This document shows positions 16,111-24,246 of a stretch of DNA of 64,000 nt, piece after piece; the stretch's first letter is position 1; the number at the start of each line of letters is the position of its first letter. The notes under the pieces are model-generated. The model was not told the origin of the DNA and ran no database searches. It saw nothing but the letters and a program-made list of their open reading frames with translations. This DNA comes from Labrys sp. KNU-23 (GTDB lineage: Bacteria > Pseudomonadota > Alphaproteobacteria > Rhizobiales > Labraceae), in assembly GCF_008330945.1 (NCBI RefSeq), contig NZ_CP043488.1:1772501-1836500 (forward strand), written 5' to 3'. The translations under genes and the position numbers were made by a program.

Positions 16111-18174
16111 CTACAGGGCTCTCACGCGATCGCCCAGGACCTTGCGGGCCGCCTCATATTTGGCACGCGCGTCCTTGATCGCCCCATCGAGCTTGTCGAG
16201 GGATTTTTCCTGTTCCAGCATCTTCTGCGAATAGAGCCGGGCGAGGTCGGAGCCCTGCGGCGCCGATTTCAGGTTCTCGCGGATACGCTCCTGATCCTGG
16301 GTAATGCCGTTGCGTTGTTCCTCGAGCCGGGCGGTGGCAGCCTGCGCTTCGTCGCTCGCCTTGGCCGCCTCGGCGACCGTGGCAAGCCGGGCCTTGGTCT
16401 CGGCGTCGAGATCGGGCGCGACCATCAGCGCCTGGATGCGCTCGCCCGTGACATCGGCAATCGCCATCGCCTCGACCACCGGCCGCTCCAGCGTGACCTT
16501 GTATTGCCTGGACTTGCCGGCCTCGACATCGAAGCGGATGCGATAGGCCTGGCCGGCGATGGTCGCCTCCTCGGCCTTGGGCTCCACCAGGGTCCAGTCG
16601 GCAACCCGCGGCTGCTCGATCACCATATGGCGCAGGTCACCAGCGCCGTTCTTGACCCGATAGGTCGTGGTCTGGCGCAGGCGGCTCTCGACCTGGAGCG
16701 TACCATCGACCACCTTGATCTTGGTGATTGCCTTGGCCGAACTCGACTCCGAATCGACCAGCACCTTCTGGTCGGCACCGAAACCGATCAGGCGGAAATC
16801 GCCGTTCGGCAGCAGCGGGAACTGGGCTTCACCCGAGAAGAGCGGCCCCGCATCGGCGGCTTCGTAAATGGTGGCCGATCCCGCCGGCAGCGAGGTGGTG
16901 GCGTCATTCTTCAAGGTCAGCGCCTGCCAGGGGTTGCGACTACCGCCCTGATACCAGGCCACAGCCTGCGAGGGCATTTTGAGATCGACGAACGGAATGG
17001 TCAAGCTCTCGCCCGAGCCGACGCTGACCATCTTGGAGAGGGTGAAGCTGGCGCCGGCAGCATTCTCCTCGGCGGCACTGCCGGCTTCCTGCGGCTCGGC
17101 CATGTAGTACGGGTCGACCCCTTCACCAAAATTGGCCCGCCCCTTGCGCAGGCGCTGCTCCGAGCTGGCCAAAGCACTGGGCCGCGGTGGCGCCGCAGCG
17201 GCCACCGGTGCAGGTGCGGCAGCCAGGTCATACATCGTTTCCGCCTTGGCCGCGCCGCCCGCAGCCCCCTGCGTCACGCCCTGCTGCCCGGCATCGGTGC
17301 GCGGCAAGGCCGTGCGGCTCACCGGCGGCGCGATGGTCTGGCGCGTGACGTAATAGGGATCGTAGAGCGCCTGGCGGAAGGTCACCGGCGAGGCCGACGA
17401 CAAGGTCACCTCGACGTCCTTCCAGGGATTGCCCGTCATGTTCTCCAGCACGACCCAGCCTTGCAGGCGTGCCTTGTCCTCATCGGCCTTGGGCAAGGTC
17501 AGGCGATAGGCCGCCTTCCATACCGGTGCCTCGGCGACATAGCCGATGCGCACGGTGCGCTTGCCGCCCTCGGCGAGCTGGATGGAAATGTCGCGGCCGG
17601 AACGGTCCTGCGCCGTGCGCAGGGCCTTCAGCGCCGTCTCGACCTGTTCGCCGAGCCTGGCGTCCTTGAACTCCAGCCCTTCGGCCTCTTCCAGGATGAA
17701 CTGCTCGATCGCGGTACCGGAGAAGACGGAGACGCGGGTGCGCGTCATCGAGCCGCCGTCCTTGCTGGTCACCGTCTCCGTCTGCACGCTGGCGATACGC
17801 CCTTCGAGCTTGCGCGGGCCGGAAAGCTTGATTTCGGCTCCCTTCAGCGCCGCAATCAGGGCGGGCATGCTGTCGAGATCGGATTTCGCGAAAGGCAGGG
17901 AGGCGAAGGTCTCGTCCGCACCGGCCTTGCCGGGCAGCGTGGCCGAGCCGGTACCGGCCGGATCGAGAATCAGCACGCTCTTGAGGATGTCGTCGACCTG
18001 ATCGAGCCGGGCACGCAGGGTCAGCGTCTCCTTGCCGGAGACCTCGGCAGCATATTCGAAATAGCCGACGCCTCCGGTGCCGAGCACGGCACGCTTGAGG
18101 ACGAGTTCGGCGGCTTCAGCGGTACCGGTAAGCATGGTGGTGGCCATCAGGACGAGGAGAATGGGGGAACGCAT
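16111..18174 (-). CDS. Exported DUF4139 domain protein of unknown function
   Basis: A 687 aa protein with a signal peptide (about 1-22, ending TGTAEA). The central and C-terminal regions match the DUF4139 pattern: YVAEAPVWKAAYRL, LQGWVVLENMTGNPWKDVEVTLSSASPVTF and later GSATIYEA with a SGEAQF strand. A proline/alanine-rich linker lies at about 300-345. The last 90 residues are a strongly charged coiled coil (EEQRNGITQDQERIRENL onward). Bacterial members are uncharacterised; some sit in cell-envelope loci. It is transcribed alone. Confidence 0.72.
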   Translation of the reverse strand: MRSPILLVLMATTMLTGTAEAAELVLKRAVLGTGGVGYFEYAAEVSGKETLTLRARLDQVDDILKSVLILDPAGTGSATLPGKAGADETFASLPFAKSDLDSMPALIAALKGAEIKLSGPRKLEGRIASVQTETVTSKDGGSMTRTRVSVFSGTAIEQFILEEAEGLEFKDARLGEQVETALKALRTAQDRSGRDISIQLAEGGKRTVRIGYVAEAPVWKAAYRLTLPKADEDKARLQGWVVLENMTGNPWKDVEVTLSSASPVTFRQALYDPYYVTRQTIAPPVSRTALPRTDAGQQGVTQGAAGGAAKAETMYDLAAAPAPVAAAAPPRPSALASSEQRLRKGRANFGEGVDPYYMAEPQEAGSAAEENAAGASFTLSKMVSVGSGESLTIPFVDLKMPSQAVAWYQGGSRNPWQALTLKNDATTSLPAGSATIYEAADAGPLFSGEAQFPLLPNGDFRLIGFGADQKVLVDSESSSAKAITKIKVVDGTLQVESRLRQTTTYRVKNGAGDLRHMVIEQPRVADWTLVEPKAEEATIAGQAYRIRFDVEAGKSRQYKVTLERPVVEAMAIADVTGERIQALMVAPDLDAETKARLATVAEAAKASDEAQAATARLEEQRNGITQDQERIRENLKSAPQGSDLARLYSQKMLEQEKSLDKLDGAIKDARAKYEAARKVLGDRVRAL

Positions 18175-18189
18175 GAAAAGCCCTCTAAA

Positions 18190-18286
18190 GCGTTTTGCGA
18201 TTGGATGGAATCACCAGAAATCGCAAAAGCGCGTTCAAACAAGGAGTTGGAGCAAACAAGCGTTCAGCCCTGAACGCGCTTTGCTC
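18190..18286. repeat. Bipartite intergenic palindromic repeat (GAGCAAAG family), copy 2
   Basis: Hairpin A pairs 18190-18202 with 18219-18232 (one bulge). Hairpin B pairs 18250-18266 with 18271-18286 around the loop GCCC. Between them lies CAAACAAGGAGTTGGAGCAA, close to CAAAACAAAGAGTTTGAGCAA-type text at 38340-38360. It sits just upstream of the DUF4139 gene. Confidence 0.65.
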
Positions 18287-18443
18287 TAAGAGATCGGCGA
18301 TGGGTCTCGATGCTGTTGTAGCAGCTTTGCGGCTTATCGGAGGTGTATCGGCGGTTACAGGCAAGCGCAACCGGTGGTGGGCCGGCCTTCGCACCGCCGA
18401 CAGCCAGGACGCGATTGACATCCCTCACCCTGCCGATTAATCA

Positions 18444-18467
18444 GAGATTGTTACATTATAACATTTC
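18444..18467. promoter_or_regulatory. Zur-like operator upstream of the zinc uptake operon
   Basis: The 24-base stretch contains the dyad TGTTACATTATAACA flanked by AT and TTTC. It closely matches the proteobacterial Zur consensus, in which ATGTTATA faces TATAACAT. It lies 51 bases before the binding-protein ATG, where a zinc-loaded repressor would block transcription. Confidence 0.68.
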
Positions 18468-18518
18468 AGTCTCGCGACGGGCATGCAGCCTGTCCCTTCT
18501 AGTGTCATGGAGATCACG

Positions 18519-19397
18519 ATGCGTTCGATGATGTTTGCCGCCGTCCTGATGGCCGCGGCAGCGATCATGCCCCACCCGGCCGCGGCCGCCGAGAAGATCA
18601 AGGTCGTCGCCGCGGAGAATTTCTATGGCGACCTCGCCAGCCAGATCGGGGGCGAGCATGTCGAGGTCACCTCGATCCTGTCCAATCCCGAGGACGATCC
18701 GCATCTGTTCGAATCGAGCCCGTCCACCGCGCGCGCGCTCTCGACCGCCGCGATCGTGGTCTATAATGGCGCCGACTATGATCCATGGATGGACAAGCTG
18801 CTCTCCGCCTCCGCCAACCCCGATCGCAAGGCGATCGTCGCCGCCGGGCTCACCGGGCACAAAGCGGGCGACAATCCCCATCTGTGGTACGAGCTGAAGA
18901 CATTCCCTGCCGCGGCCACGGCACTCGCGGCCGAACTCGAAAAGCGCGATGCTGCCCACGCTGCCGACTACAAGGCCAATCTCGCCAAGTTCGAAGCGTC
19001 CTTCTCCGAGTTGACGAAACAGGTCGATGCGATCAAGACCAAGTACAAGGACACGCAGGTGACCGCCACCGAGCCGGTTTTCGGCTATATGGCGGAGGCC
19101 CTTGGCCTCAAGATGCTCAACCAGGATTTCCAGACCGCGATCATGAATGACAGCGAGCCGAGCCCCAGCCAGGTCGCCGCCTTCGAGAACAGTCTCAAGG
19201 ACGGTTCGGCCAAGATCCTGTTCTACAACAATCAGGTCACCGACGAGACCACGAAGCGGCTCCTGCAGATCGCCAAGGATCACAAGGTCGCGGTGGTGGG
19301 CGTCACCGAAACCATGCCGGCTGGCACCGCGATCCAGGCCTGGTTCGACGGACAGCTCGGCCAGGTCGATGTGGCTCTTTCCGGTTTGACGCAGTGA
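18519..19397 (+). CDS. znuA: Zinc ABC transporter periplasmic binding protein (ZnuA-like)
   Basis: Periplasmic metal-binding protein of the TroA/cluster 9 family, 292 aa with a signal peptide ending near PAAAAEKIKV. Likely metal ligands are in NPEDDPHLFESSPS and DNPHLWYE, with a late acidic ligand region. It lacks the long His-rich loop of enterobacterial ZnuA, as many alphaproteobacterial members do. The ATG at 18519 is chosen because GGAG lies six bases upstream and it gives a proper signal peptide. The Zur-like box in front favours zinc over manganese. Its stop overlaps the ATPase GTG start. Confidence 0.82.
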   Translation: MRSMMFAAVLMAAAAIMPHPAAAAEKIKVVAAENFYGDLASQIGGEHVEVTSILSNPEDDPHLFESSPSTARALSTAAIVVYNGADYDPWMDKLLSASANPDRKAIVAAGLTGHKAGDNPHLWYELKTFPAAATALAAELEKRDAAHAADYKANLAKFEASFSELTKQVDAIKTKYKDTQVTATEPVFGYMAEALGLKMLNQDFQTAIMNDSEPSPSQVAAFENSLKDGSAKILFYNNQVTDETTKRLLQIAKDHKVAVVGVTETMPAGTAIQAWFDGQLGQVDVALSGLTQ

Positions 19398-20182
19398 GTG
19401 CTGTCGGTTTCGAAAAAGTCAGCCTGACCCTCGGGAGGCGCCGGATCCTGTCCAGCGTCTCCTTTTCCATTGCCGAAGGCCGGTTTGTCGGCCTGCTTGG
19501 TCCCAACGGCGCCGGCAAGACCACGCTGATGCGCGCCGTGCTCGGCCTGGTGACGCCGCAGGCCGGGCGGATCAGCGTGCTCGGCGAGCCGCCGCGGCGC
19601 GGCAATCCCAAGATCGGCTATATGCCGCAGATGCGCCGCGGGGCGGCCCAATTGGGCCTCAACGGCTATGAACTCGTGCTAGGCGCCATCGAAGGCACGC
19701 GCTGGGGCTGGCCCTTCGCATCGGCCGCCGACAAGGCCGCCGCCTGGGCCGCAATCGAGCGTGTCGGCGCCGCCGATCTTGCCCGCCGGCCGATCTCCCA
19801 GCTTTCCGGCGGCGAACGCCAGCGCCTGCTGATCGCGCAGGCGCTGATCGGAGAGCCCAAGCTCCTGCTGATGGACGAACCGCTCGCCAGCCTCGATCCC
19901 GCCCACCAGCGCGGCATCGTCGAACTGATCAAGGAGGTCGCCTCGGAGCGCGGCATCGCCGTGCTGTTCTGCGCCCACGAGATCAACCCCTTGCTCAATG
20001 CCGTCGACCAGGTGCTCTATCTCGGCCATGGCCGCGCGGCGATCGGTACCGTCGACGAGGTCGTCAACCGCCATGTCCTGTCCGATCTCTACCGCACGCC
20101 CATCCATGTCGCCCGCGTCAATGGCCGCATCTTCGTGATGGCCGAGGAAGGCGAGCTGGAAAGCCATGTACATGATGGGTGA
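19394..20182 (+). CDS. znuC: Zinc ABC transporter ATP-binding protein (ZnuC-like)
   Basis: Cytoplasmic ATPase of the metal importer, 262 aa. Motifs: Walker A GPNGAGKTT (about 36-44), the Q-loop glutamine in GYMPQ (about 78), signature LSGGERQRLL, Walker B LLLMDEP with D-loop ASLD, and H-loop CAHEIN. It probably starts with GTG at 19394, overlapping the binding-protein stop by four bases. The cysteine before the H-loop histidine and the LNAVDQVLYLG stretch are typical of metal-type ATPases. Confidence 0.84.
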   Translation: MSAVGFEKVSLTLGRRRILSSVSFSIAEGRFVGLLGPNGAGKTTLMRAVLGLVTPQAGRISVLGEPPRRGNPKIGYMPQMRRGAAQLGLNGYELVLGAIEGTRWGWPFASAADKAAAWAAIERVGAADLARRPISQLSGGERQRLLIAQALIGEPKLLLMDEPLASLDPAHQRGIVELIKEVASERGIAVLFCAHEINPLLNAVDQVLYLGHGRAAIGTVDEVVNRHVLSDLYRTPIHVARVNGRIFVMAEEGELESHVHDG

Positions 20183-20184
20183 CG

Positions 20185-20289
20185 CCTGGGAGCGCGGGCA
20201 TCCTCCCGGGACCGCCGCCTTCCAGCCGGCTCTTCCCAACCTGTAAGGTCAACGGTTCCAAGAGCCGGCTGAAAGCCGGCGGTCCCAGG
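20185..20289. repeat. Long imperfect palindrome between the zinc ATPase and permease genes
   Basis: Inner arms 20208-20234 and 20260-20286 pair at 25 of 27 positions; an outer CCTGGG/CCCAGG pair extends the base. The loop holds AACCTGTAAGGT. A related loop (AACCTGGTAAGGTT) sits inside the palindrome at 45172-45272, so both may belong to one REP-like family. It interrupts the operon between ATPase and permease. Confidence 0.72.
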
Positions 20290-20303
20290 AAAGAAGCCCC
20301 GCA

Positions 20304-21095
20304 ATGTTCGAGTATGAGTTCATGCGCAATGCCTTCATGGCCTGCACGATCGTGGGGATCGTCGCCGGGGCCGTTGGCTATTTCCTGGTGCTGCGCGGCG
20401 AGACCTTCGCCGGCCATGCCCTGGCGCATGTCGGCTTCCCCGGCGCGACCGGCGCCGCGCTCCTCGGCCTCTCGCCCTTTGTGGGCTTCACCGTCTTTAC
20501 CGTTCTGGCCGGCATCGGCATTGGCCTCCTTGGCGAGCGCGCCCATCGCGACGTCGCCATCGGCATCGTGCTCACTCTCTCGCTCGGCATCGGCCTGCTC
20601 TTCCTGTATTTCTACAAGGCCTATGCCGGCGCCGTGACCAACCTCCTGTTCGGCAATGTGCTCGGCGTCAGCATTGCCACCGTCTGGATCCTGGCCGGCC
20701 TCGGCTTGGCCTGCCTGATCGGCCTTGCCGCCATCGGCCGCCCCTTGCTGTTCGCGAGCCTGCAGCCCGAGCTGGCCGAAGCCAAAGGCGTGTCGACCGC
20801 ACTCATCTCTGCGCTCTTCATGGTGATCGTCGCCCTGGCGACCGCCGAGGCCATGCAGATCGTCGGCGTTCTCCTGGTCTTTGCATTGATGGTCGCTCCT
20901 GCCGCCGCCGCCATGCAGATCAGCCGCCGGGTCCATCAAGGCCTGGTCATCTCCGTCGTCCTAGCGGTGGCCATCGCCTGGATTGGCCTGATCCTGGCCT
21001 TTTATACCGACTGGCCAACCAGTTTCTGGATCACGGCGCTGGGCGCGCTCGCCTATCTTGCCGCTGGACTGCTGGCACGCAAGCGCTGGCGCTGA
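20304..21095 (+). CDS. znuB: Zinc ABC transporter permease (ZnuB-like)
   Basis: Inner-membrane permease of the metal importer, 263 aa with about eight hydrophobic helices. Family features are GETFAGHALAHVGFPG near the N-terminus (motif in all ABC-3 permeases), NLLFGNVLGV in the middle, and GVLLVFALMVAPAAAA towards the C-terminus. It is co-directional with znuA and znuC, separated from znuC by a palindromic repeat of about 105 bases. Confidence 0.86.
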   Translation: MFEYEFMRNAFMACTIVGIVAGAVGYFLVLRGETFAGHALAHVGFPGATGAALLGLSPFVGFTVFTVLAGIGIGLLGERAHRDVAIGIVLTLSLGIGLLFLYFYKAYAGAVTNLLFGNVLGVSIATVWILAGLGLACLIGLAAIGRPLLFASLQPELAEAKGVSTALISALFMVIVALATAEAMQIVGVLLVFALMVAPAAAAMQISRRVHQGLVISVVLAVAIAWIGLILAFYTDWPTSFWITALGALAYLAAGLLARKRWR

Positions 21096-21100
21096 AAGCG

Positions 21101-22513
21101 CTACCCTCTCCCTTCAGGGGAGGGCATTGCTGCCTTCTCCATCACCTCGGCGAGAACGTCGAAAATGCGCTTGTCGGCCGATTGCGCCACGTTGAAGCGC
21201 AGGAAGCGCGCGGCGTTGCGCGAGACGCTGAAGACGTTGCCCGGGGCCATCACCACGTCCCGCTCCAGGGCCTTGCGCGCGATCATCGCCGAATCCAATC
21301 CCTCCGGCAGTTCGGCCCACAGGAACATGCCGGCCTGCGGCTCCAGCCACAGGCGCAGGCCGCAGCCCTCCAGCCTTTCCGCCGTCGCAGCCATCGCCCT
21401 GGCCAGCCGCGGGCGCAGGCCATCGAGATGGCGACGATAGCTGCCATCGGTCAGCAGGCGCAACGTGGTCTGGGCCGCGACATCGCTGCAGCCGATGCCG
21501 GTGGCGAGCGCCAGATCCGTCAGTCCTTCGATCCAGTCGGCCCGTGCCACGATATAGCCGCAGCGCAAGGCCGCCGTCAGCGTCTTGGAGAAGCTGCCGA
21601 GATGGATGACGCGCTCGAAACCGTCGAGCGCCGCCAGGCTCGGTGAAGGCCGGGCTTCGAAATCAGCGAAGATATTGTCCTCCGCCAGGATGAAGTCGTG
21701 CTGTTCGGCCAGTTTCAGCAAACGATGGGCGGTTCCCACGCTCACCGTCGCGCCGGTGGGATTATGGAGGACGGCATTGGTCAGATAGAGCTTGGGACGA
21801 TGCTCGGCGCACAGGCTGGCAAAACGCTCGAGGTCCGGCCCCTGACGCGTATAGGGCACACCGATAATGCGGGCACGCTGCGCCTGCAGCAGCGATTGGA
21901 AGTTGAAATAGCAGGGATCGTCCACCAAAACCACGTCGCCAGGCTGGATCAGGAAGCGGCAGACCAGGTCGATGGCGCGCGAGCCTGAATCGGTCAGCAG
22001 AATGGCGGCCGGCTCGACTTCCAGGCCTCGCTCCGTGAAGCGGCGGGCCAGATGCTCGCGGAGCGGCCGCAACCCCTGGGGCACGCTGTAGGTCGAGATA
22101 TTGGTGGTCTCGTCGCGCGCCACCGCGCGCAGGCTGCGCCGGACCATGTCCTCGGGCAGCCAGGAATCGGGCAGCCAGCCGCAGCCGGGATGCAGCGCGC
22201 TCATCTGCTGGGTCAGGGACTGACGGTAGATCCAGAGCGGATCGATGGCGCGATCGAGGCTCGGCCCGCTCTCCGCCAGAGCGAAGGGCCGGACGCGTCC
22301 GGCCGCGAAGAAGCCCGAGCCGGGCCGCGCCGCCACGGCGCCTTGCGCGACCAGCCGGTCATAGGCCTCGACAACGGTCGATTTGGATACGCCCTGCCGT
22401 TCCGCCAGCCGGCGGATGGAGGGCAGACGGGCGCCAGGCGCTGTGGCTATCAGACGGCGGATCTCCGCCATCGTCGCCTCGATCAGGGTGGAGCCGCCGA
22501 CTTGGTCCAGCAT
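21101..22513 (-). CDS. MocR-type transcriptional regulator (GntR DNA-binding domain fused to aminotransferase-like domain)
   Basis: A 470 aa PLP-dependent regulator. The winged helix is visible as LPSIRRLAERQGVSKSTVVEAYDRLVAQGAV (about residues 30-60). The aminotransferase-like domain has the PLP lysine in GSFSKTLT and the Asp/Tyr positions in LVDDPCYFNF and YLTNAVLHNPTG. These proteins sense an amine or PLP and usually control a divergent gene. Here the divergent genes are a GNAT acetyltransferase and an EamA transporter. In the 108-base gap, GTACA (22534-22538) and TGTAC (22551-22555) form a weak dyad that could be its site. Confidence 0.86.
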   Translation of the reverse strand: MLDQVGGSTLIEATMAEIRRLIATAPGARLPSIRRLAERQGVSKSTVVEAYDRLVAQGAVAARPGSGFFAAGRVRPFALAESGPSLDRAIDPLWIYRQSLTQQMSALHPGCGWLPDSWLPEDMVRRSLRAVARDETTNISTYSVPQGLRPLREHLARRFTERGLEVEPAAILLTDSGSRAIDLVCRFLIQPGDVVLVDDPCYFNFQSLLQAQRARIIGVPYTRQGPDLERFASLCAEHRPKLYLTNAVLHNPTGATVSVGTAHRLLKLAEQHDFILAEDNIFADFEARPSPSLAALDGFERVIHLGSFSKTLTAALRCGYIVARADWIEGLTDLALATGIGCSDVAAQTTLRLLTDGSYRRHLDGLRPRLARAMAATAERLEGCGLRLWLEPQAGMFLWAELPEGLDSAMIARKALERDVVMAPGNVFSVSRNAARFLRFNVAQSADKRIFDVLAEVMEKAAMPSPEGRG

Positions 22514-22621
22514 CCGTACCTCTCCATGACCCAGTACAGTTTAGATCGATTGTACCGGCCTGTCCCTGTCAAAGCCAACCTGATTCTGGGACAAGAAGCC
22601 AGAATATTTGAAGGTTTCTCC

Positions 22622-23149
22622 ATGACGAATGCCATCCGGATCAGGCGCTTCGAACCGGCCGATCGCGATAGGGTACTCGGGGTCATCCTCCCCATTCAGC
22701 GCGAGGAATTCGGCATCGAGATCACGGCGGGCGACCAGCCGGATCTCATGAGGATCGACGCCTTCTATCAAACCGGCTGCGGCGGGTTCTGGGTCGCCGA
22801 GCATGAGGGTGCCGTCATCGGCACGATCGGCCTGAAGGATATCGGCCTGAAGGATATCGGCTTGGGACAGGCAGGCAGGCCACAAGCCGCCTTGCGCAAG
22901 ATGTTCGTAGCCACCCCCTATCGCGGCCGGCCTCACGGCGTGGCCTCGCACCTGCTCGACCACCTCCTGGCCGAAGCCCGCGAACGCGGCGTCGGGGAAA
23001 TCTTCCTGGGAACCACGGCCAAATTCCTGGCTGCCCACCGATTCTACGAGAAGAACGGCTTTGCCGAGATCGCCCGGCACGATCTGCCTGCCAGCTTTCC
23101 GGTCATGGCAGTCGACACGAAATTCTATCTACGCCGCCTTGCCGACTGA
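22622..23149 (+). CDS. GNAT-family N-acetyltransferase
   Basis: A 175 aa acetyltransferase with the CoA-binding stretch LRKMFVATPYRGRPHGVASHLL and the C-terminal HRFYEKNGFAEI. It contains an in-frame tandem duplication of 15 bases (about 22835-22864), giving GLKDIGLKDIGL before motif A; family members usually have one copy. GAAGG precedes the ATG. It is the first gene divergent from the MocR regulator and the likely target of that regulator. The substrate is unknown. Confidence 0.76.
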   Translation: MTNAIRIRRFEPADRDRVLGVILPIQREEFGIEITAGDQPDLMRIDAFYQTGCGGFWVAEHEGAVIGTIGLKDIGLKDIGLGQAGRPQAALRKMFVATPYRGRPHGVASHLLDHLLAEARERGVGEIFLGTTAKFLAAHRFYEKNGFAEIARHDLPASFPVMAVDTKFYLRRLAD

Positions 23150-23175
23150 CGAAACAAGACAAGAAAGATACAAAA

Positions 23176-24036
23176 ATGGACGACAAGTCGGCAGGCTGGC
23201 TGAACGGGTTCCTGGGCGTGGCGATCTTTTCCGGCTCACTGCCGGCCACCCGTATCGCGGTGCATGACCTCACCCCCCTCTTCCTGACCACGGCCCGCGC
23301 CGCCATTGCCGGCTTGCTCGGCATCGTCCTGCTGCTCGTGCTCAGACAGAAATGGCCACGCGCTTCACAGCTCGGCTCGTTGAGTCTCGTCTCCATCGGC
23401 TGCGTGGTCGGCTTCCCCCTGCTGACGGCACTCGCCTTGCAGAGCATCACCTCCTCGCGCGCCACCGTCTTCATCGGGCTGCTGCCGCTTGCGACCGCCA
23501 TCTTCGGCGTGCTGCGCGGGGGTGAGCGCCCTCGGCTCGGCTTCTGGCTGTTCTCGATTGCCGGCGCCGCCATGGTGGCGGCCTACGCCCTCAGCCAAAG
23601 CACGGCCGGCAATGCGCTCGGCGATGGTTTGATGGTGGCCTCCATCCTGGTCTGCGGCCTCGGCTATGCCGAAGGCGCCCGGCTGTCGCGCGATCTCGGC
23701 GGCTGGCAGGTAATCTCCTATGCCCTCATTCTGGCACTCCCGGTAATGCTGCCGCTGGCGGTTTGGTGGCACCCCGCCGATCCAGCCGCCATCGGCTGGC
23801 CGGCTCTTTCGGCCCTCGTCTATGTCTCGTTGTTCTCGATGCTGATCGGTTTCGTGTTCTGGTATCGCGGCCTCGCCCAGGGTGGCATTGCCGCCGTCGG
23901 CCAGTTGCAGTTGCTGCAGCCCTTCATGTCACTGGCGCTGGCCGCATTGCTGCTGCACGAGCAGGTCGGCCTCGCAGTGTGGGCCGTCGCGGCCGGCGTG
24001 GTGGTATGCGTCGCCGGCGCCAAGCGTTTTGCCTGA
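23176..24036 (+). CDS. EamA/DMT-superfamily transporter
   Basis: A 286 aa inner-membrane protein with ten predicted helices in two EamA repeats. Typical features are LTTARAAIAGLLGI in helix 2, the SSRATVFIGLLPLATAIFG stretch closing repeat 1, and FWYRGLAQGGIAAVGQLQLLQPF in repeat 2. Such carriers commonly export amino acids or metabolites. It follows the GNAT gene by 26 bases and ends at a clear terminator, so the two form an operon probably controlled by the divergent MocR protein. Confidence 0.82.
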   Translation: MDDKSAGWLNGFLGVAIFSGSLPATRIAVHDLTPLFLTTARAAIAGLLGIVLLLVLRQKWPRASQLGSLSLVSIGCVVGFPLLTALALQSITSSRATVFIGLLPLATAIFGVLRGGERPRLGFWLFSIAGAAMVAAYALSQSTAGNALGDGLMVASILVCGLGYAEGARLSRDLGGWQVISYALILALPVMLPLAVWWHPADPAAIGWPALSALVYVSLFSMLIGFVFWYRGLAQGGIAAVGQLQLLQPFMSLALAALLLHEQVGLAVWAVAAGVVVCVAGAKRFA

Positions 24037-24142
24037 TCAGCCGGCCACTGAAGCCTTCTTCGCACAAGCGAAGCCGAACCAACGGAATCCCGCCGCTTCC
24101 CCTGCGGCGGAGCGCCCCCGGGAAGCGTAATTTCCGCAACTC

Positions 24143-24170
24143 GGCCCGCTTTATCAAGCGGGCCTTTTTA
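24143..24170 (+). terminator. Rho-independent terminator after the EamA transporter
   Basis: A 9-base perfect stem (GGCCCGCTT with AAGCGGGCC) around the loop TATC is followed by TTTTTA. It lies about 107 bases after the transporter stop and in front of the convergent serine hydrolase gene. Confidence 0.85.
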
Positions 24171-24246
24171 TCCTTATCGACAAGAGCCCGAGGCACGAGC
24201 GGCGGCAACGGCGCTGCGCGATATCGCCTCGCCCTAAACGGCCAGT

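Noticed and set aside
16018..18273. Long open frame (751 codons) on the plus strand opposite the DUF4139 gene
   Set aside because: It is a mirror frame of a GC-rich gene; its translation is low-complexity and lacks any domain, while the minus-strand product has a signal peptide and DUF4139 motifs.
21104..21125. Stem-loop CCCTCTCCC/GGGGAGGG near the end of the MocR gene
   Set aside because: The stem is bulged, overlaps coding sequence and lacks a T run, so a terminator is not supported.
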